A stretch of DNA of 64,000 nucleotides. It comes from Hansfordia pulvinata. Its lineage: Eukaryota; Ascomycota; Sordariomycetes; Xylariales. Shown here piece after piece: positions 23,801 through 36,183 of the stretch. Numbering within the stretch: the stretch's first letter is position 1; each line of letters begins with the position of its first letter. The translations under genes were made by a program, and so were the position numbers. The stretch covers positions 2,046,001 through 2,110,000 of the forward strand of contig BJKQ01000008.1 in NCBI GenBank assembly GCA_006538405.1, given 5' to 3'. The notes under the pieces are model-generated. The model was not told where the DNA came from. It ran no database searches and worked only from the letters and a program-made list of their open reading frames with translations.

Positions 23801-26800
23801 CCGGAATTCCAGGGCGGAGTCCTCCCCAGCGCCACCCCCCAGTGCCCCCAAGGGAGCCGATCGTCGCACAACAACCCCCGTAGCTTCGGCACTTGGGCTT
23901 CTGGTCCAGCCTCCGACCTCAGGGGATCGGCCGCCCGCACTCGCACCCATTGGCTGCCCGCCGCCGCCGCCCGCGTAGCACGAGGATCCCCGTAAGAAGC
24001 TTATCCGTTGGTGAGCCGCAAAGTCTGGCACGGCCCGCCCATGAGGGGAGGCACCGCCGATCAGCCTGCGGCCGCCTCGTGCACACAAGAAACCACAAAA
24101 CCGCCTGCGCGCCCGCGCGCGTGGTGACGATATCTTCATGTCATTCTGTGTCGCTTTCGCGCGCACAAAAGGATGGACGTCCCGTGAGGGAGAGAGGGAG
24201 GGGGAACTGCGATAGGACGGCGACGGGAGCAGCTTCTGAGAAGGACGGGTAGGGGGTGTACGTAGGTACCTAATGTACCTTCCTACCTCTCGTATCCCAT
24301 GGATGGATGGATGTCACGCCAGCATCACCTCATCGGCGCCAGTTGTCGGCCAATACTCGTACAATCCGTCAGCATGCCGTGCGCACTGCACTGTCTGCTG
24401 CCAGCTCAACGGCACTGGCACCCGTGCCATGTTCGCTTATTGCAACGCGCGCTTGCGATCCACCACGGAACCAGCCTGGATGAATAAAACGGATGGCCTT
24501 GCGTGTCCCCGGCCCATTTTTACCAGCCATGACTGTCATAGCTGCGCTCCAGGGAGGGGGGCGCCTCCGCCGTCTCCCCGTCACCGCGTCACTCTGACAG
24601 ATTGCTGGACCAGCGGTGCGTGCAGCTGCTGGTTGCCTCCTTTCCCATTCCCCAGGGGCAGTACATTGGATGTCAGCGAAGTGACATTTACTGTCTGCAT
24701 CTATTGTATAGAGACTTGGGTCTCTGTACCTACATGTAGGTACTCGTATGACAGCCAAGTCTGCTGGTGATACCTGTCTTTGTTCGTAGATACCGGATTC
24801 TTGATGTCACCTTAGAAGATAGAAACATCTCGATATTCTCACAGTGAGCTGGGCGTACTAGATACACACATGTCATACGACATTGAAGGAGAACGTCAGT
24901 CTATAGGTACCTATCGGATCCAATCTGACCATGATTGAAGCTGCACAAAGCCCTGCCCAGTACGACATGGAGTCTGTCCGTCAGGTACCGTACCGGACTC
25001 GTGCGACTCGACACGTGTAAGTGGCGGTACGTACTCCGTGCTGGTATCTTCCCCGCGCGCCCCGCCCACACGGTGACAGCAGATGGTCGGACTCGCATGT
25101 GTCAGCCTCAGCAAACCCACAACATCGATCATCGGGTTCTGCCTGCGCGACGGTGGGTGAGACCGGCCTGTCCGTCGCCAGCCAGCCAACATGGCCCCGT
25201 CGCATCACGCGAATCCAACGACCCAACACCCTCCCTACTTCGCCTATCGTTTGTCCACCACACCACTTCTGTCTGTCTTGCTCTTCCGGCCCGACGAATC
25301 CAGTGGCGGCCGCCTCCCATCGCGCTTGGCAGGGGTGCGTGGCACGCCTGGAGGGCCCTTGATCGGTAGGTAGGTAGGCAGGCATACGTGCCCGTGTTCG
25401 CGCTGCGAGTTCGTTAGGTATGGAGCTTCCAGTAATAACACGCTCGTCCCGGAAAAGGGACAGAGAGGACTGAGAGCTGGCCGCATGCAGACAGAGGGTC
25501 CCTCCCCCCCAGCCAGGGAAACCCTGATTAATCTCCTGTGGGACCAAGAGTCCCTGCAAGGCGGGCCAAAATACGACGTCTCTCGAGTCGCCAAAACCCT
25601 GCCGTGGTCTTGCGGACAAGTCGGGCCACCCCCTTTGTCCGCCTCGCTACCGCCCGAAACCCGGCTGCTTCCTGGGTCCAGCTCGCGAGGACGATATACT
25701 CAATATGTTACCGCGCACGACGAGTACTAGGCTGGAGCTCGACTGGTCTTTCGCCCCGAGGAGATGGGGGGGCCCTGCGCTCGGAGTCCTACACCGCACA
25801 TGGATGAGATGGCTGCTTCACGGCCGCAAGGGTCCCCACTTGGAACGCCTCCCGCGCGCAAGAGAGCTACGAGCCGAGATTCGACCTTTCCTTTCCCTGG
25901 CTGGAGCTGGCCCGGACCAGCTGCGCCCAACGTCTCCATCAGGGTCCCAAGCCGTCCGCTGCCATATCAATGCCCTGGAGGAGAAGGGGGGGCACGGCCA
26001 AAGAAGACGGAGACAAAGGGGGTTTCCTCTCCTTTACCATTAGAGGTTGATTGGTACTATCTGCCCATCCTGCTTGTCTCTACGAGTAGTTCCGCGGTTG
26101 CCTGTCGTCGTCACGAGGACGATGGCGCTTCGCAGCGCTACGAGTGACGGGCTTGCGTTGGCTCATCGGGCTAGGTCCTGGCGTGAGCATCACGACTTCA
26201 TTCTTCTTTTACGAATACACACCCAGCAAGGCAGAGGGGGGTGAGAGAATGGATGGAGCACGCCGGCAGGGCTTCCGCTCACCACCCAACACCCCTATGA
26301 GCCTCGGAACCAGGCCCCAGATACTCGCACCTCTCCGGTCTCTGGCTCATGGCCACGTGCCCAAGTGCTGGCTGCCCTCGCGATGGCCACGGCGGTCCTT
26401 CTTCGCGCCAATGCCAGCCTGCATCCCGACGTGCGAGCAGAGGAGACGCACTCGTTGGGTATGCAGTCGTCGTCCCGTGTGTCTTCCGTGGTGCACGCGG
26501 CCTGGAAGCTCGGGTTGGTTATCACGCCTCGCGCCCCTCTGGTCCACTTGGTGATTCGTCCGCAGTGAGCCGGGCCCCCCCTTCCATCTCAATCTCGTGA
26601 GAGATTGATCACGCGATCTGTCGAATTTCTCTCGTCTCGCGCTTCCCTCTCTTACCTTCTCCTCATTCTGTCCCTCGCGGTATGCTGACCCACAACACTT
26701 GCGAAAGGGGGCCAGACCAGATCTTTCTCTCTCTCTCTCTCTCTCTCTCTGTCTGCAGCTTGACCGCCCTTCAACTGTGCCCCACGGTCAAGTCATAGAG

Positions 26801-27884
26801 GAAAGAGGAACTACCTAGATCGTGAGAAAGAGGGCACGCGTGGGACGCCTGGCGGACCCGCTCCGTTCGAGCCTCTTTTCTTGGCGCCGCTCCTGCCTCT
26901 TGGCTCTAGAGATATTCCAGCCTCTGCGCAGGGTCGGGGACAAAGGAAAAGGCAGTCCGCGTCCGATCAGTTCCCCAGGGACGCGGCGGCGGCGGCGGCG
27001 GCGGCCTGGAAGTGATTGAGCAGCGCCAACGAGGCTTCTGTGCCTTCTCTCACCGCACCGGCTCCCACACCGGCACTCTGGAAGGGCCAGACGTGGCGCT
27101 CAAGATTTGGATAACCGAGCAAGGGTCTTCACTTTTGCTGAGTCTTAACCTTTCTTGTCATGTCCTCGCGCACAACGATCATCAGCACATCCGAGTGCGT
27201 GTACACGTAGGGAGCTGGCTGGGTGTGCGGCAGGCGGAGACAAGAGTATAGATAGCACTCCACTACACGAGTTGGTACCTTAGGTACCTATGCAGCTGAG
27301 CGCGGTCTCTCGCTCGCAGTATATAGCAGACGGCGCTCAATCACGACGATGCGTGACTTGTGCCGGGTGCACGAGACCTGAATGCGCATGTAAAAGGTAT
27401 GTGAGGTTGGGTAATACAAGTTGTAACACCTACCAAAACTAATACGCCGCCAGAACCTGCCGCAACCCAATCAAGGCCGCGTCCTCTTTTCACATGCCAC
27501 GGGCTGACGAGCCCCGGGATGGAGGGATGGATCAACTTTGCACGTATGCGGCGTGCGGTACCCACCCCGGCGCGCTGTGCTGGATGCCCTGGTGATGATT
27601 CTTTTTTTTTTATAGAACGGCAGACTTTTCGTCCCCCGAGACCCACTAGAGGCAAGTTGGAAGGATCTGATACATATCGAGATGTGATGCGCGAGAGAGG
27701 CGAAAAGCTGGGCGCGATGCCTTCCGATACGGCCGGGGGGGGAAGCAACTTTGGGGGCCAACCGGCGGCGCTTCCCGGGCCCAGTCGATGTGCATTAGGG
27801 GGGTACGGGGGGTCCAAGTTGCTTGGTTAGCGCGGCTGACAAGAGCACAAGCAAGACAGGAGAATACACCTCTCTCTCGGTGTC

Positions 27885-28442
27885 GGGGGGGGGGGGGGGG
27901 GGGGGTTTGCAAGGGTCGGCGTCGCGGGCTTCGAGAAACCGGGCGGACCCTCTTTGCAGGAACCCGACCTGCGTGCCCGGACATGACAGCTCTTCTGGCG
28001 GACGCGCTGGTTGGCCCCGAGGGGGGGGGGGGGGAGGGCGACTGACAGGGGTCGGTATCCAGAAACCGAGATGCCGTGTCCGTTATCGGCCGCGGCTGTC
28101 ATTACGAGTACATGATGGTAATGATGATGATGGAACCCGGGGCCACCAGCGCCAGCGCCAGCACCAGCACCAGCACCAGCGCCAACGCGGATGACTGGAG
28201 AAAGGACGAGGTTCGAGACTTATTACGAGTACTCGTAGGGGAGGGGGGGGGGGCGGAAATGCCAGGGATGGCGTGCTTGATGATTCGCGATGGTCCTCTC
28301 GTACTCGCAGCGGCCGTCGCGATATCCACGGGCCATCATCTCGCCACCTGCCTGCAGGCCACGTCGGGGGCCAAGAAAAGGCCGGGGAGGCCTGCGTGAT
28401 GTGATGGAGACACGGGGGGAGGGGGGGGGGGGGGGGGGGGGG
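27885..28442 (+). repeat. Cluster of three long G-runs
   Basis: G21 at 27885-27905, G14 from 28021 and G22 at 28421-28442, with a further G-rich stretch near 28240-28253. All are on the + strand within 560 bp. Such tracts can form G-quadruplexes. Exact lengths are unreliable. Confidence 0.8.
28145..28182. repeat. Hexanucleotide CAGCGC/CAGCAC repeat
   Basis: Six or so units of a six-base CCAGCR-type repeat, the first two with GC and later ones with AC, then a return to GC. Confidence 0.7.
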
Positions 28443-31045
28443 CGCAGGCCCTCCCAAGCTTCAAGCTTCGAGCTTCGATATTCAAGATTCCAAGTTTGGC
28501 CTTCAACGGCCGGGGCAGACACGCACGCAGTGCAGTGGTTTGCCTCGAAAGAAAGAAAACCTGTCAGCAAACTCGCCAGTGACAACACATCCCCCTTCGA
28601 TCCCTTGCTCATCCACGCTGTCTCTTGTCCTGGGTACATAGAGTTGCCTCGCCGTCGTCGTCGTCGTCGTATTCGTCTCCCCCCCACCTCCCTCCTATAT
28701 TTCTTCTCCCCCGACCACTGCAGATTGGCACCCGCCTGCTTTCGTTGATCCAGCGCGCGCGCCTTGCTTCTTTCTCCTCCTTCTTCTTCTTTTTCCGATC
28801 CCGGGACACGACTCGGTCGAGCCGCGGCCGGGAGCTCCCGCGCCGGGAGCTCCCCTCCCTTCCCCTTTGTAGGCTGGCGGCCACGGTCAGGACCGACACC
28901 AGAAGAGGACGCGACTACTGGGTTGCAGGTGTGACGTCCGAGTTCATCGTCAGTCCTGCTGGCCATGGCATGCAGGAGCAAAGCGGCGGCGTCCCCTTAC
29001 CCCCCTCTTCCTCCGGGGAGAGGCTCCGTTGCGCGTCGTTGCGCCGCGCATGCCAGGCGCTGATTCGCTACGAGGCGGGCATTGCGTCACGGGCAGATCG
29101 GATAATTCCCTTCGTACGAGCATGGCTTGCGCGGCGATCGATCGCGGGCCAGCATACCGTACTTATTGATACCTTGCACACACAATTTTCCCACGTGTGC
29201 ATGTTCGTTCTCTTTCTTTTCCTTGTCAAGACTCGCCCCAGATATGATCCTCCGAATCCGCCACAGTGCAAGGGGAGGCTGCTGTGTGTGATGTGGTGTT
29301 GGTGTGTGACGGCACGGGGCAGCGACAGGCGCAGGCGCGAAGCAGGGGTATCAAGAGCGCGGCCGCCGCCGCGGCCGGGCAGCAAGGCGTGCAAGGGTAC
29401 TCGTGATGACGTGCAGCGCGGTGCCGACGCGAGCACGGGTCAAGAAGCGCGGCGTTCGCGCGTGCGTGGCCGTCGACGTCAAAAATCAGCACCCATCATC
29501 CATGGATTGCAGTGGCTGGGTGCCAAGGTCGCAATGCAAACGGGATCGACAGGACCGTTGCCCGTCCGTTACGGAGTACCTACCTTAAGTCAGGTACGTG
29601 TCAGTTAGGTATCCGTATGGTGCTAACCACCGTCTGGTGGGTGTGCAGCTTTGACAGGCGGGGCAGGTGGCTGAGGCGTCTGGAATTTGTGGCTGGGGCG
29701 CCTGGTACCTGACGTGCTGATCCGCTGGACCTGCGGGCTTCACCGGCCCCTCCACCATCCCACTCGTACCTTTCGTATTCCCCGATGCACCGCGCTCGAA
29801 AAGGCAATTCCCCATCTGGCGGAGCCCGGCTTACTTGTATCGTGAGTGCTGCCGTCTCTTCATCTCTGGTGCATCTCCGCTAAAAAAACAGGTGTGGACT
29901 ACAGGCACAGGCACAGGCGCTGACACTGACTGACTGACGGTTCTGTGTCCCACCTCAAATCCAATAACGCACAGACCGGTCAAGCTCGCCAAGTGCCGCC
30001 TTGGTTCCGTAGACGCGCTTCCGCACAGACACTACTCCGGAGACAGGATGGCGAGAACGCTGGCACGAATGCCGGGTGTTCTCGGTGGAGAGATCAGGAG
30101 TGATTCCAGTCGCATATCGTCTGCGGATGCTATACTCACCGGACAGAATGTCGGCCTCAGGTTGAGTTGCCTCGCGCACCAACAGCGCGATTCCCCCCCT
30201 CATAAGACGATGTGGCCACGCTCTCGGCTCTCTCTGCGTCGCTTCTCAGAAGAGCGCATAGAGCCCCGTTAGATGCCCTTCTCTCCCTGTGAGTTTCGTG
30301 TGAAGTAGTCCAAGTCGAAGGCTCTGCGGCGGTACGGACAGGATGCCCGAGGTCCAGCAGCTTCACCACCACCCATGGACACTCCGGGAAATAGCACAAC
30401 CACCAGCAGACAATGGAATCGATATCGCGACGAGGCCAACACGCGAAGCAAACGCACTAGTGAATGGCTCGACACGCGGGGCCCGGGGATCTGCCCCAAG
30501 CCGGCTAGCACGCTCCCAGTCCGCCCGTCGTGCTCTGACCGGTCCTCCAGCGGGCGACCACCACTACCACCACCACAAAGGGCCTCGATGCTGCTCGAGA
30601 AGAACGGCGAGGCCCGGGTGTGTGTGTGTGTTTGTGTGTGTAGCTGTGGCTGGAGAGGCTCGGTCTGCCCCATCTTCCCCATCTCTTCGGCTGCCCAGGC
30701 CGTTCAGTTCACTGCGCAGGTGCCAAGATTATTCCTCCTCCCCCCCACACAAACCAACATGCCTATTCCATCGACAGACACGTGAATGCGCCCTTCGCGA
30801 TGCCCATCGAAGATTTCCAACGAGACGACGACGACGACGACGACGACGCACGCACGCACGCCTGTGCATCCCACAGACCGATCCCTTTACCCCTCGTAGC
30901 TTTACCGTGAGAGAGGGAGGAGGGGGGGAGGGGGTTCAGCTGATTCTTTTCTACGCGGTTGCGGGCGCCCGGGAGAATCGAAAAGGCAAAGCAGGAGGAT
31001 AAAGAAGAAAGAGAAGAAGAAGAAGAAGAAGGGTGAAAAAAAAAC

Positions 31046-31241
31046 ATGATGGCCGTGAGCGAGGAGGCGAACCGGGCCTTCATCCGCGACGCCAACGGGG
31101 CCATCTGGGCGCTGACGGCCATCGCCGGCCTGTTCCTCGCCTTCCGCCTGTGGTGCCGCTTCCTGCGCGCCGCCGCGCTGTGGTGGGACGACTGGATCCT
31201 GCTCTTGTCCTGGGTGAGTTTTCTCCCTTCGTCAGTTGCCC

Positions 31242-31296
<55 letters not shown>

Positions 31297-32731
31297 ATGC
31301 GCGAGCGTTTGGGCCAAACGATCCGAAGGAAAACGATCCGAAGGGGGAAGAATAGGGGGGGAAAGGGGGCACAGCGGATTTGGGAACCGGTTGATGCCGA
31401 GTCCACGAAGATCAAGCCCCCTCTCGCCCCCCTATCTCAATCGTCAAAACGATATAACCTGCACACCAGCTCTCACATGGATTGCGCCGCGGGCTGCGGG
31501 ATCCCAGTGTCTGCACATGCCCAACCTCCCCCCGAAACACACACATATATACTTACATAAACAAACGCGCGCACAGATCCTATTGCTACCGGGCAACGCG
31601 ACCCTCAGCGCCGCGCTGGCGACATACTCCTCCTTCTCCTCCTCCTCCCGCACGCGAGACGGCCCCGACGACGCCGACGACGGCGGCAACAGCGCGGCGG
31701 CGGCGGCGATGCGCCGCTTCAACCTGCTCTACCAGGTCGGCAGCACGCTGGTGACCCTGGCGACGTCGTGGAGCAAGTGCGCGTTCGCGGCGTCGCTGTG
31801 GCGCCTCTTCGAGGGGTGGCGGGGCGCCGCGGCGGGCCGCGTCCTGGTGGGCCTGGCCGCCGCCACGGCCAACCTGGCCCTGGCCCCCGCGGTCGCGGGC
31901 GTCTGGGCGCCGGCATGCGGGGACCCCGGGTCCGCTCTGAGGCCCGGGGGCGGGGAGGGGTGGTGCTGGGACTTGGGGACGATTAAGAAAGTCAATACCA
32001 CGGTTATTAGTGAGTGTCTTTTTTTTTTTTTTTCCATATGTGCGTTGTGGTCTTTTGGTCTAGTCTCAACGGAGGAGAGGTAGGAAGAGAGGAGGGTTGA
32101 AGCGGACGTGCTCTCACGGGCGAAGTATGGCTGGGAGTCGCTGGCTAACGGTATCCCACCCACCCCCTTTTCACCCGCGCAGTATACGGAGGGGTGCTGG
32201 ATGTCTTGCTCTCGCTGTGTCCCTGGTTCATCGTCCGCCGGCTGAAGCTCAAGAAGTCGGAGAAGGCGGGCATAGCCCTGGCCATGAGCCTGGGCGCCTT
32301 GTGAGTTTTTTTTTTCTTTCTCGGGTTTTTCTTTTTTTGGAACTGCTCCGACGATGCGTTTCCCCCCAAGATGGAAGGAGAGGACTGACAAAGAGTGATG
32401 CCCGACAGGAACGGAGTGGTCGTCATCATCCGCGCCATCATCCCCTTTCAGCAGTTGGACCCCGAAGACGGTGCGTGTGTTAGAGAGAGCCAAATGCCCC
32501 ATCCCCCTTAACTCTCACTGACGCAAGAGACGAGGACCTAACACCAACAGAGTCCCTACACGTGGACCTGATCTCGTTCGCGAACCTCAAGCCGGCGACG
32601 ACGCTGGCGATCCTCAACGCCCTCGAGCCGACGGTGACGGTGGTGGCGCAGACGCTGCCCGTCTTCCGCGCGCTGGTCCAGGAGATGGCGTCGCGGCGGG
32701 GCGGGGGGGCGACGACGACGACGACGAGCCG

Positions 32732-32763
<32 letters not shown>

Positions 32764-33046
32764 ACGTCACCGCGAAGGGAGGGGCTGCCTCTCGGTCCTG
32801 GGCGGCGGCGGCGGCGGGCGGAGGAAATCCCGGCGGCGGCGCCGGCGCGGGGGAGCTGCTGCTGCTGGCGGGGATGGCAGGCCCGACTCGCGGACGTCGC
32901 GGTCGGAGCTGGTCGTCGGCGGAGGGGAGGACGATCCGCTGGACGAGGCGGATCGGAGCCACGAGATGCTGCGCCTGACGGTTGGGCCCGGGGGGCGGAT
33001 AATCGAGGTGCGGGACGATGATGACGAGCCGCGGGACGCGGTGTAA
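31046..33046 (+). CDS. Fungal rhodopsin-fold integral membrane protein (one apparent frameshift)
   Basis: Five exons: 31046-31213, 31577-32009, 32183-32300, 32409-32470 and 32551-33046, about 425 residues with one added base. Introns start GTGAGT, GTGAGT, GTGAGT and GTGCGT, and each ends in CAG. The pattern of hydrophobic segments, DDWILLLSW after the first loop, WCWDLGTIKKVNTTVI, then VYGGVLDVLLSLCPWFIVRR and a further segment before IIRAIIPFQQ, fits the fungal rhodopsin-domain family (SAT4-like). These are plasma-membrane proteins of mostly unknown role, some related to Pth11-type receptors. The tail carries poly-Thr and poly-Gly. The C-terminal LTVGPGGRIIEV is reached only after a frame change near 32849-32854 (GAGAG to GAAAAGGDGRP), fixed by one extra G in a G5 run. 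The first intron (363 nt) holds a (TG)25 repeat. Ligand and pathway are unknown. Confidence 0.8.
31244..31294. repeat. (TG)25 microsatellite in intron 1
   Basis: About 25 TG units about 30 nt after the donor site of the first intron of the rhodopsin-like gene. Confidence 0.9.
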
Positions 33047-34168
33047 GAGAGAGAGGGGAGAGAGGGGGAGAAGGCGGTGGTGATAGTAGCAGAATACGAT
33101 TGGGTCGATATGTCTTTGTTTCGCAGCGATGCCCCATATATGTATATACATGGCACTCTGGTATTAAGGGCTTGGGCGTTCTAGATGTATCTCCCCGGCC
33201 CATACCCCCGTGTTATAACTCGTGAGAAACGGCGCGATAGGGGGTCATGGGGTGAATTGCCTGCCTAACTCCAACCTGAATAACGGTTGACCAGACGCAG
33301 GGGTGGCAGCTTCAGACGGAACCACAGGACGTTTGGGCTGAGTCGACGCGCGCTCGGCATGGTGTCAGTACATAGGTGAGGAGCATGGGGGCCATCATTT
33401 GGAAGACGCAAAAACAAGATGTGTTCTCACTGCCCCGTTTCTGTATGTTGTCTTGTCAGATTGAGAGGGGGTTGCTGTATGTACATGGGATGCACTGTTG
33501 GAACGTTCACAAGGAACGGTTATCAGGACTCAGCCTAGTGACATGCTGTGACTGCTACTCTGAATTGTTATTTGACTCGGCTTCAACAATCCGCTCGCGG
33601 ACGGTGAGTCGACAACCTTGAGTTAGGTACTTGATTATTTGGCGAGTCCCTACTCCAACGCGAGGTCGACCGTCGGCGATGGTGGACGACTGAGTTATTA
33701 GGTAAACACACAGTACCTAACGTAAAAATGTCGCGATGAGGCTGGGTGGGGCTGTACGCCACAGAGGCCAATCACAGCGCTGCAGCCCGGGCGCCCATCT
33801 AAACACGCCGCGACGCGTTGGGCGGCAGCCGTGAGACGCGCGCGCCCATCTGTACCGTACCTCCCCCCAATCCAATCTTCAACACCCGCCGCGCCGCAAC
33901 ACACCACCGCAACCATCACCACCACCATCACCACAACAGGAGCCACACGTAGTACACAAGTATCCACACAGGCACGCCTACCTACCTACTCGTGAATATC
34001 CTTTTCTGCTCCCATCTGCCTCGAATCATCATCCATCCTTCGAGTCCAACTCTCACCCACATACCCGCACACCCGCACACCCGCACACCCGAGCTGCATC
34101 CCCCCCTCACCTGCCCATCCACACCCACCTCGACGCCCGTCTGACGCGCGAATCGCCGCCGTCGCACC
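33047..34168. other. Intergenic region upstream of the nuclear protein
   Basis: 3' flank of the rhodopsin-like gene and 5' flank of the next rightward gene. A CACACCCG-type repeat of about four copies lies near 34062-34090, and ACC/CAC-rich sequence at 33890-33935. No exon recognised. Confidence 0.5.
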
Positions 34169-35542
34169 ATGCCGCGTCCTGCGCGAGCCCGGGTCGCCGC
34201 CCGGCGCGCTGCGGCGCCCGAGGCGGCTGCAAAATCATCCACTCCCGAACCACAGCCCGCCGCCGCCGCCTCCGCCGCCAAGAGCAAGCCCGAACACCCC
34301 GGCGGCAGCGGCAGCAGTGACATCTACGACGTGAGCGACCGCGAAAAACAGAACTCCACCCAGAGACGACGCTCCGGTCGCGTCGCCGCCACCACACAGC
34401 AGGTCAAGGCTCTCGACTCGGCCCGCCGCCAGCGCGACGCCGCCATGGGCCGTCTCGACAACATGACCTCCACCACCGGCGATGACTCGGCCGCCCCCGA
34501 GCAAGACGAGACCGTCCCCGACACCCAGGAAAACCGCGTGTCCGACGCGTCCCCCGAGCTGGGCAGGAAGACGGCCGCCACCCCGCTCCACGGCCGGATG
34601 GCCGATGTTTCCGGCCTCGACCTCGACGACACCATGTTTGACGACATCAACACCACCTTTGACACAACCACCACCACTGCCACCGCCACCACCGGCACCG
34701 GCAGCGCCCTACGATCGCACAACAACTCCACCATCTCCGCCAGCCACTTTAAGCGCCGCCCTCGCGCCGGCAGCTTCCTCAGCCGCGACGACGGCCCCAT
34801 CCGCCCCAGCAGCCGCGCCGGCCCCAACACCCCCGGCATCAGCTCCACCTTCAACATTGGCGTCTTCAAGCGCCGCGCCCGCGAGCCCAGCATCTTGGGC
34901 ACGGCCCAGAAAGACCGCGCAGCCCGTCCCGAGCCGAGTCGGCTGACGAGATGGACAACGACGACGACGACGATGACGATCTGGCCGATGAGGACGATTT
35001 TGCCCCCGAGGCCGAGTCCACCCCCTTCCAGAACGCCAAGAGGCGGTCCGCCAAGCTCCAGCCCGGCGACGGCTCCCCGCGCCAGCCTTCCTCCGACCGC
35101 CCAGCTTCGCGCAAGAGAAAGTCGCAGGCCGCGCACGAGCAGCGACAGCGCTCTTCGCCGCGCGCCGACCCCGTGGCCCACGTGACCATCCCCTCCACCG
35201 AGGAGCCAGCGGAGGAGCAGCACGAGGCCTCTCCGCTCCCGCCGTCCCGCGTCCAGAGCAGCAGACCCGTCACGCCGGTCCGGGGTGCCGTGGACGAGTC
35301 CCTAATGGCCCCTCCCCTGAGCAGCGACGCCTCGGGGGACGAAGAGATGTGGCCGCCCATCAAGGCGCTGGCCCAGGCGCGCGCCAAGCGGCCCGCGGGC
35401 GCCGTGCTGCGGCGCACCCCGGTGCGCGACAACGGCGACTCCTCGGACATGTCGTCGCCGCCCTCGCTGACGCACTCGCCCAACTACGCCGAGTCGCCAC
35501 CGCCACCACCGCCCAAGATGCCCACACGGCAGGCGAGCAAGC

Positions 35543-35573
<31 letters not shown>

Positions 35574-36183
35574 TTCTGCTGCTTCTGCTACTTCTGCTGC
35601 CCCCGCCGCCGAGAAGGAGGAAAAGAAAATGACGACGGCGGAACTGGCGAGTCTCCTCCCGCGCAGACGCCAGAAGGCGGGCGACGCGCGCGAGGAGGAT
35701 GGGTCGGACACCGAGGTGGAGGCGGGTGGCGAGGACGACGACGACGAGCTCCGGTTGGACGTCCGCAGCCGCCCGAGGCGCCCTGGCACGCGGGCGGCGG
35801 CGGCGACGACAGCGCCACGGTCCACCGGGAACAAGAAGCCGCCGCCAAAGGCGCAGGACCTCCCGGCGGTCAAGGGCATGGCGACGAGGTCCAAAGGACG
35901 CCGGATCACGCGGACGTACGGGCGGTCGTCGGACAAGGAGAACGAGAACGAGGAGGAGGAGGAGGAGGAGAACGAGGAGACGAACGAGAGCTTCGCGCCG
36001 GTGGCGGACGACACGTTCGCCGACGAGGGCGAGACGGCGGAGGGCGGGGACGGGGACACGACCCCGCGCCCCCGCGCGAGAGGGGAGGAGCTCAACAAGG
36101 CGGTGCACAAGTTCAAGGAGGTGGACCGGTGGGAGCTCGAGTTTGAGGAGATGACGCAGAGCAGCTCGCCCGTGCCGGAGTAG
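34169..36183 (+). CDS. Disordered, highly charged nuclear protein of unknown function (one apparent frameshift)
   Basis: A single exon of about 671 residues after one base is added. The sequence is low in hydrophobic residues. It has basic patches at the N-terminus (RPARARVAARRAA) and SRKRKS, an NSTQRRRSGRVAATTQQVKA segment, acidic runs (MDNDDDDDDD; a poly-Glu stretch near the end), poly-Ala, and Ser/Pro-rich parts. Ordered-looking islands are FNIGVFKRRAREPSILGTAQ, MTTAELASLLPRRRQK and the C-terminal LNKAVHKFKEVDRWELEFEE. These islands look conserved across ascomycetes in style and suggest a chromatin- or kinetochore-associated scaffold, but that is inference and I give no name. The frame changes near 34926-34937: PEP joins ESADEMDN if one C is added to the CC of the run there. 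The ATG at 34169 is the first in frame. Confidence 0.75.

Larger units (their letters stand above)
20807..31045. other. Ten-kilobase gene-free region
   Basis: I found no exon with a recognisable family, credible splice structure or stable codon bias; the long open frames present translate simple repeats. Contents: TACCT/AGGTA motif clusters (about 24255-24290, 24725-24740, 27265-27290), a (CT)n tract near 26726-26750, (CGG)n near 26991-27005, three long G-runs at 27885-28442, a CAGCGC/CAGCAC repeat near 28145-28182 and (ACG)n near 30823-30849. It may include the upstream regulatory region of the rhodopsin-like gene. Lineage-specific small genes or non-coding RNAs cannot be excluded. Confidence 0.5.

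Noticed and set aside
28625..29608. Open frame of 327 codons on the + strand in the gene-free region
   Set aside because: Composition follows simple repeats and GC-rich DNA (Arg, Ser, Pro), with no signal, motif or splice logic. Other frames are equally open over parts of it.
35302..36108. Open frame of 268 codons on the - strand
   Set aside because: Antisense shadow of the charged nuclear protein gene.
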